From: an uncultured Clostridia bacterium
Lineage (GTDB): Bacteria; Bacillota; Clostridia; Christensenellales; UBA1242
Length of the DNA: 7,797 bases
Direction: 5' to 3'
Assembly (NCBI GenBank): GCA_944377765.1
Contig: CALWFX010000069.1
Location: 1-7,797, forward strand
The notes below the pieces were generated by a model, which was given only the letters and a program-made list of their open reading frames with translations, ran no database searches and was not told the origin of the DNA. The position numbers were made by a program, and so were the translations under genes. Shown here piece by piece: positions 5,416-7,797 of the stretch (position 1 is the stretch's first letter; the number at the start of each line of letters is the position of its first letter).

Positions 5416-5871
5416 TTATTTAATTTCAATACGATTTGATTTTGTTTTCTTTTCTTCTTCTTTTGGAAGTTTGATTGTCAATGTGCCATTTTCAAGATGC
5501 GCTTCAATTTCATCTTGGGAAATATCTCCAACATAGAAAGAACGACTGAATTGCCCATAACTTCTTTCGCGTCTAACAAAATTTTCTTTTTTGTCTTCAT
5601 TGTCAACTTTGTGTTCACGCTTTGCTGAAATTGTAAGATAGCCATTTTCTAAGTCAAGATTTACATCTTCCTTTTTAAAGCCTGGCAAGTCTATATCAAG
5701 AATATAATTCTTTTCAGTTTCCTTAACATCAGTTTTCATAATAGAATTAAACTCTTTCATTTCTCTTCTTGAAAACATTGGCATAAAGTCATCAAACCAA
5801 TCATCAAAAAATCTAAGTGGTTCTCTGTTATTCTCCCTTTTAATCATATCAAAATTATTATTGTGTTTCAT
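5416..5871 (-). CDS. Hsp20/alpha-crystallin family small heat-shock protein
   Basis: This is an ATP-independent chaperone that binds unfolding proteins in the cytoplasm and forms oligomers. The 151-residue length is normal for the family. A short N-terminal arm rich in Phe and Asp (about 20-34, F-F-D-D-W-F-D-D-F) precedes the alpha-crystallin domain (about 46-137). That domain contains D-L-P-G-F-K-K-E-D-V (61-70), the R-S-Y-G-Q-F-S-R-S-F segment (103-112) and the family signature A-H-L-E-N-G-T-L-T-I-K-L-P (124-136). The C-terminal I-E-I (148-150) is the I-x-I motif that docks onto neighbouring subunits. The gene has a strong AAGGAGGT site (5885-5878) 6 bases before the ATG, its own promoter with a CIRCE-like operator, and its own terminator, so it is transcribed alone and is probably heat-inducible. 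Confidence 0.96.
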   Translation of the reverse strand: MKHNNNFDMIKRENNREPLRFFDDWFDDFMPMFSRREMKEFNSIMKTDVKETEKNYILDIDLPGFKKEDVNLDLENGYLTISAKREHKVDNEDKKENFVRRERSYGQFSRSFYVGDISQDEIEAHLENGTLTIKLPKEEEKKTKSNRIEIK

Positions 5872-5914
5872 AAATTTACCTCCTTAAGTATTAGTTTTTC
5901 CCAATACATTGTTA

Positions 5915-5944
5915 ATTATACACCTTGTTTGCTAGCAATGTCAA
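5915..5944 (-). promoter_or_regulatory. Strong sigma-A-type promoter of hsp20
   Basis: On the minus strand a consensus TTGACA (5944-5939) and a consensus TATAAT (5920-5915) are spaced by 18 bases. Transcription would begin near 5908, giving a leader of about 37 bases. A-tracts and T-tracts at 5961-5988, just upstream of the -35, could act as an UP element. Confidence 0.85.
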
Positions 5945-5958
5945 CAAAAGAGTGCTAA
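5932..5958. promoter_or_regulatory. Degenerate CIRCE operator (HrcA binding site) at the hsp20 promoter
   Basis: The CIRCE consensus is TTAGCACTC, nine bases, GAGTGCTAA. On the plus strand 5950-5958 is a perfect GAGTGCTAA arm. It is preceded by exactly nine bases and then CTAGCAATG (5932-5940), which matches the other arm in six of nine positions. The element covers the -35 box of the hsp20 promoter, as expected for repression by HrcA. HrcA itself is not in the window. Confidence 0.72.
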
Positions 5959-6014
5959 TGTTTTAAAAATTTTTTAAAATTTTTTTATACATATTAACCT
6001 ATCATCTAATTTTG

Positions 6015-6049
6015 TTGGAAATTGTCATATAAATTGCTATAATTATAAT
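6015..6049 (+). promoter_or_regulatory. Two overlapping promoters for the aconitase X genes
   Basis: TTGGAA (6015-6020) with TATAAT (6038-6043) has a 17-base spacer. TTGTCA (6022-6027) with a second, directly adjacent TATAAT (6044-6049) has a 16-base spacer. Both would start transcription about 20-25 bases before the ATG at 6075. Which one is used cannot be decided from sequence. Confidence 0.7.
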
Positions 6050-6074
6050 AAGATTTCATTAAAAGGAGAAGGAT

Positions 6075-7364
6075 ATGAAATTAACTAAGGAAGAAAAAGC
6101 AATATTAGATGGGCAAGAAGGTGAAACCAAAGCCAAAATCATGCAGACGGTTGTGGAATTTGGTGAACTTTTTGGCGCAACCGAACTCGTTCCTGTAACA
6201 ACCTCTGGCCACCTTGTCACTTCGTTTGGTATTGGACTTTTAAAACCAGTTTATCGCATTATGGACGAAATCATTGACGCTGGGCTTAAAACTCCTTATC
6301 CATTCACAGTTGACCCAAGGCCGATAGACTATGAAAATGTCAAGTGTGGTTTATTAAACAAACTCATTTTCAGCAAGGTCATGTATTCACAACAAAAACA
6401 CTATGAAGAACAACTGAGCAAAATCGGCCTTAAAAACAAAAATGCTTTCACTTGCACTTGCTATCTAAATGAAGTTGGCAACACTCCAAAATATGGCGAT
6501 GTGCTTTCGTGGGCTGAAAGCAGTGCTGTTGTTTTTGCAAACTCGGTGCTTGGCGCAAGATGTAACAGAAACAGTGGTATGCTCGACATTTTTGGCGCAA
6601 TTCTTGGAAAAGTTCCAAAGTTTGGACTTTTGACAGATGAGGGCAGAAAGGCAAACTGGGTAATTGAAATTAAAACATCTCATCTTCCTGAAGCACAAAT
6701 TTTGGGAAGTGCCATTGGAATGAAGGTTATGGAAGATGTTCCATATGTTGTTGGACTTGACAAATTTCTTGGAAATGAACTTACAGATGATGTCATTTCG
6801 TATTTAAAAGATTTTGGCGCTGCCACTGCTTCAAATGGTGCTGTTGGTCTCTATCACATTGAAAACTTAACACCAGAAGCAAAGAATTTTGGCAAAAAAC
6901 TTTTAAACAAAGATGTTAAAACCTATGTTATCGACGATGCAGAACTTGAAAGAGTATACAAAAGTTATCCTGTGATGTGGAAGGACAAAAATGCAAAGCC
7001 AACTCTTTGCTTTATCGGTTGCCCACATCTATCATATAATCAACTTGTTTCTTGGACAAATAAAATTGAACAAGCTTTAAAAGAAACTAAGAAAAGAAAA
7101 ATTGCAGTGAGAACAATCATGACAACTGCACCTGATGTTAAAGAAAAATTTTCTAAAACTGAAGAATATAAAAAACTTATCGCATTCGGCGTGAAAATTT
7201 CTTCAATCTGCCCACTCATGTATACCAACAACCCAATTGCAGGAAGCAAGCCAATCATCACAAACAGCAACAAACTTAGAACATACTCAAAATCAAGATA
7301 CTATAAAGACGAAGATATTTTAAAAATTATCTGTGGGGTGAAATATGGAAAACAAAGTTTTTAA
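6075..7364 (+). CDS. Aconitase X catalytic (large) subunit, AcnX / DUF521 family
   Basis: AcnX enzymes are iron-sulfur dehydratases of the aconitase superfamily. Known members dehydrate cis-3-hydroxy-L-proline (bacteria) or mevalonate 5-phosphate (archaea). Conserved blocks are V-P-V-T-T-S-G-H-L (39-47), F-T-C-T-C-Y-L (125-131), S-W-A-E-S-S-A-V-V-F-A-N-S-V-L-G-A-R (145-162), I-G-C-P-H-L-S (314-320), S-S-I-C-P (376-380) and T-N-S-N-K-L-R-T-Y (396-404). Cys127, Cys316 and Cys379 are the likely cluster ligands, from family knowledge. Where many relatives read T-C-T-P-Y this one has T-C-T-C-Y, which adds Cys129. At 429 residues it has the length of the free-standing large subunit. The ATG is preceded by AAGGAG at 6 bases. 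Its end overlaps the small-subunit gene by 20 bases. Substrate cannot be assigned, because no proline racemase or isoprenoid gene is in view. Confidence 0.88.
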   Translation: MKLTKEEKAILDGQEGETKAKIMQTVVEFGELFGATELVPVTTSGHLVTSFGIGLLKPVYRIMDEIIDAGLKTPYPFTVDPRPIDYENVKCGLLNKLIFSKVMYSQQKHYEEQLSKIGLKNKNAFTCTCYLNEVGNTPKYGDVLSWAESSAVVFANSVLGARCNRNSGMLDIFGAILGKVPKFGLLTDEGRKANWVIEIKTSHLPEAQILGSAIGMKVMEDVPYVVGLDKFLGNELTDDVISYLKDFGAATASNGAVGLYHIENLTPEAKNFGKKLLNKDVKTYVIDDAELERVYKSYPVMWKDKNAKPTLCFIGCPHLSYNQLVSWTNKIEQALKETKKRKIAVRTIMTTAPDVKEKFSKTEEYKKLIAFGVKISSICPLMYTNNPIAGSKPIITNSNKLRTYSKSRYYKDEDILKIICGVKYGKQSF

Positions 7365-7794
7365 AGGAAGAGTTATTTGTAAAGGAAATTATGAAGGAGA
7401 ATGTGTTGTTTCAAAACAAGGACTTAACACTCTTGCCACCTTTCAAAAATCAGCACTCATGAACAAGAAAAAAGTTATTGGCTCAGACCAAAACAACCCA
7501 GATGTATATGGAAAAAATTTAACAGGCGTTGCTTTAATTTTGCCACAAACAATTGGCTCAACAACTGGCGGACTTGTCATTCAAACAATATGCCAAATGG
7601 GCATTAACCCTTCTGTACTTCTGTTCAGCGAAGAAATTGACTCTCTTGCTGCAAGCGGAGTGATTTTAGCAAAAAATTGGGAGAATTCAAACATTATTGC
7701 CATCGATAAACTTGGAAGCGACATCTTAACTGCAATTAAAACTGGCGACAAAATTAAAGTAACCGAAGATGGCACAGTTACAGTAATTGAATAA
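7345..7794 (+). CDS. Aconitase X swivel (small) subunit, AcnX / DUF126 family
   Basis: This is the small swivelling domain that pairs with the large AcnX subunit to complete the dehydratase active site. The 149-residue product has the family layout: F-K-G-R-V-I-C-K-G-N-Y-E-G-E (6-19, the opening strand pair), P-D-V-Y-G-K-N-L-T-G (52-61), L-P-Q-T-I-G-S-T-T-G-G (66-76, the conserved G-S-x-x-G active-site loop), M-G-I-N-P (85-89) and a closing G-D-K-I-K-V-T-E-D-G (134-143). The stretch between residues 25 and 50 differs from the S-F-W-G-G-V-D-type segment common in relatives. The ATG lies 20 bases inside the end of the large-subunit gene, with a G-rich GGGGTG just upstream, so the two are translated together. 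The stop codon falls three bases before the window end. Confidence 0.88.
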   Translation: MENKVFKGRVICKGNYEGECVVSKQGLNTLATFQKSALMNKKKVIGSDQNNPDVYGKNLTGVALILPQTIGSTTGGLVIQTICQMGINPSVLLFSEEIDSLAASGVILAKNWENSNIIAIDKLGSDILTAIKTGDKIKVTEDGTVTVIE

Positions 7795-7797
7795 AAT

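Noticed and set aside
5888..5907. Short inverted repeat (GTATT/AATAC) in the hsp20 leader as an RNA thermometer
   Set aside because: The stem is only five AU-rich pairs with a ten-base loop and does not cover the ribosome binding site.
5960..5990. AT-rich tract between hsp20 and the AcnX genes as an origin or attachment site
   Set aside because: It consists of simple A and T runs with no DnaA boxes, direct repeats or integrase gene nearby. An UP-element role for the hsp20 promoter explains it better.

Overview
The window looks like a piece of chromosome from a low-GC Gram-positive bacterium (Bacillota, probably a clostridial lineage). The evidence is strong AT richness, AGGAGG-type ribosome binding sites before most genes, sigma-A-type promoters, compact U-tailed terminators, a CIRCE-like heat-shock operator, a thymidylate synthase of the Bacillus subtilis ThyA type, and a sporulation/cell-wall-type amidase with peptidoglycan-binding repeats. 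No tRNA, rRNA, CRISPR array, insertion sequence or attachment site is visible. No gap between genes exceeds about 200 bases. The species cannot be named from the sequence alone.

Left part, plus strand. The window opens inside the 3' end of an Amidase_3-type N-acetylmuramoyl-L-alanine amidase (2-601) carrying two peptidoglycan-binding repeats, closed by a terminator. Next is mscL (678-1259), a mechanosensitive channel with an unusually long cytoplasmic linker, also closed by a terminator. Then comes a 464-residue two-domain protein (1403-2797): an N-terminal nucleoside hydrolase fused to a C-terminal calcineurin-like metallophosphoesterase. A bidirectional terminator separates it from the next, convergent group.

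Middle part, minus strand. A probable operon reads leftward from a good promoter at 5343-5371. It holds a YjjX-type inosine/xanthosine triphosphatase (5321-4683), an enlarged thymidylate synthase (4686-3508) that overlaps it by ATGA, and an N-formylglutamate-amidohydrolase-like protein (3445-2822). Before the last gene a perfect 12-bp hairpin contains the ribosome binding site, so that gene is probably controlled separately. Upstream of the operon lies a single-gene hsp20 unit (5871-5416) with its own terminator. Its strong promoter overlaps a degenerate CIRCE operator.

Right part, plus strand. Divergent from hsp20, a promoter region with two overlapping -35/-10 sets drives the two subunits of an aconitase-X-type dehydratase (6075-7364 and 7345-7794), which overlap by 20 bases.

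Functionally, three neighbouring transcription units touch nucleotide metabolism: the nucleoside hydrolase/phosphoesterase fusion, the house-cleaning NTPase and thymidylate synthase. The remaining genes concern envelope and stress (amidase, MscL, Hsp20) or carbon metabolism (AcnX). The items most worth following up are the nucleoside hydrolase-phosphoesterase fusion with its altered active-site residues, the roughly 100-residue insertion in ThyA, and the hairpin that masks the ribosome binding site of the formylglutamate-amidohydrolase-like gene.
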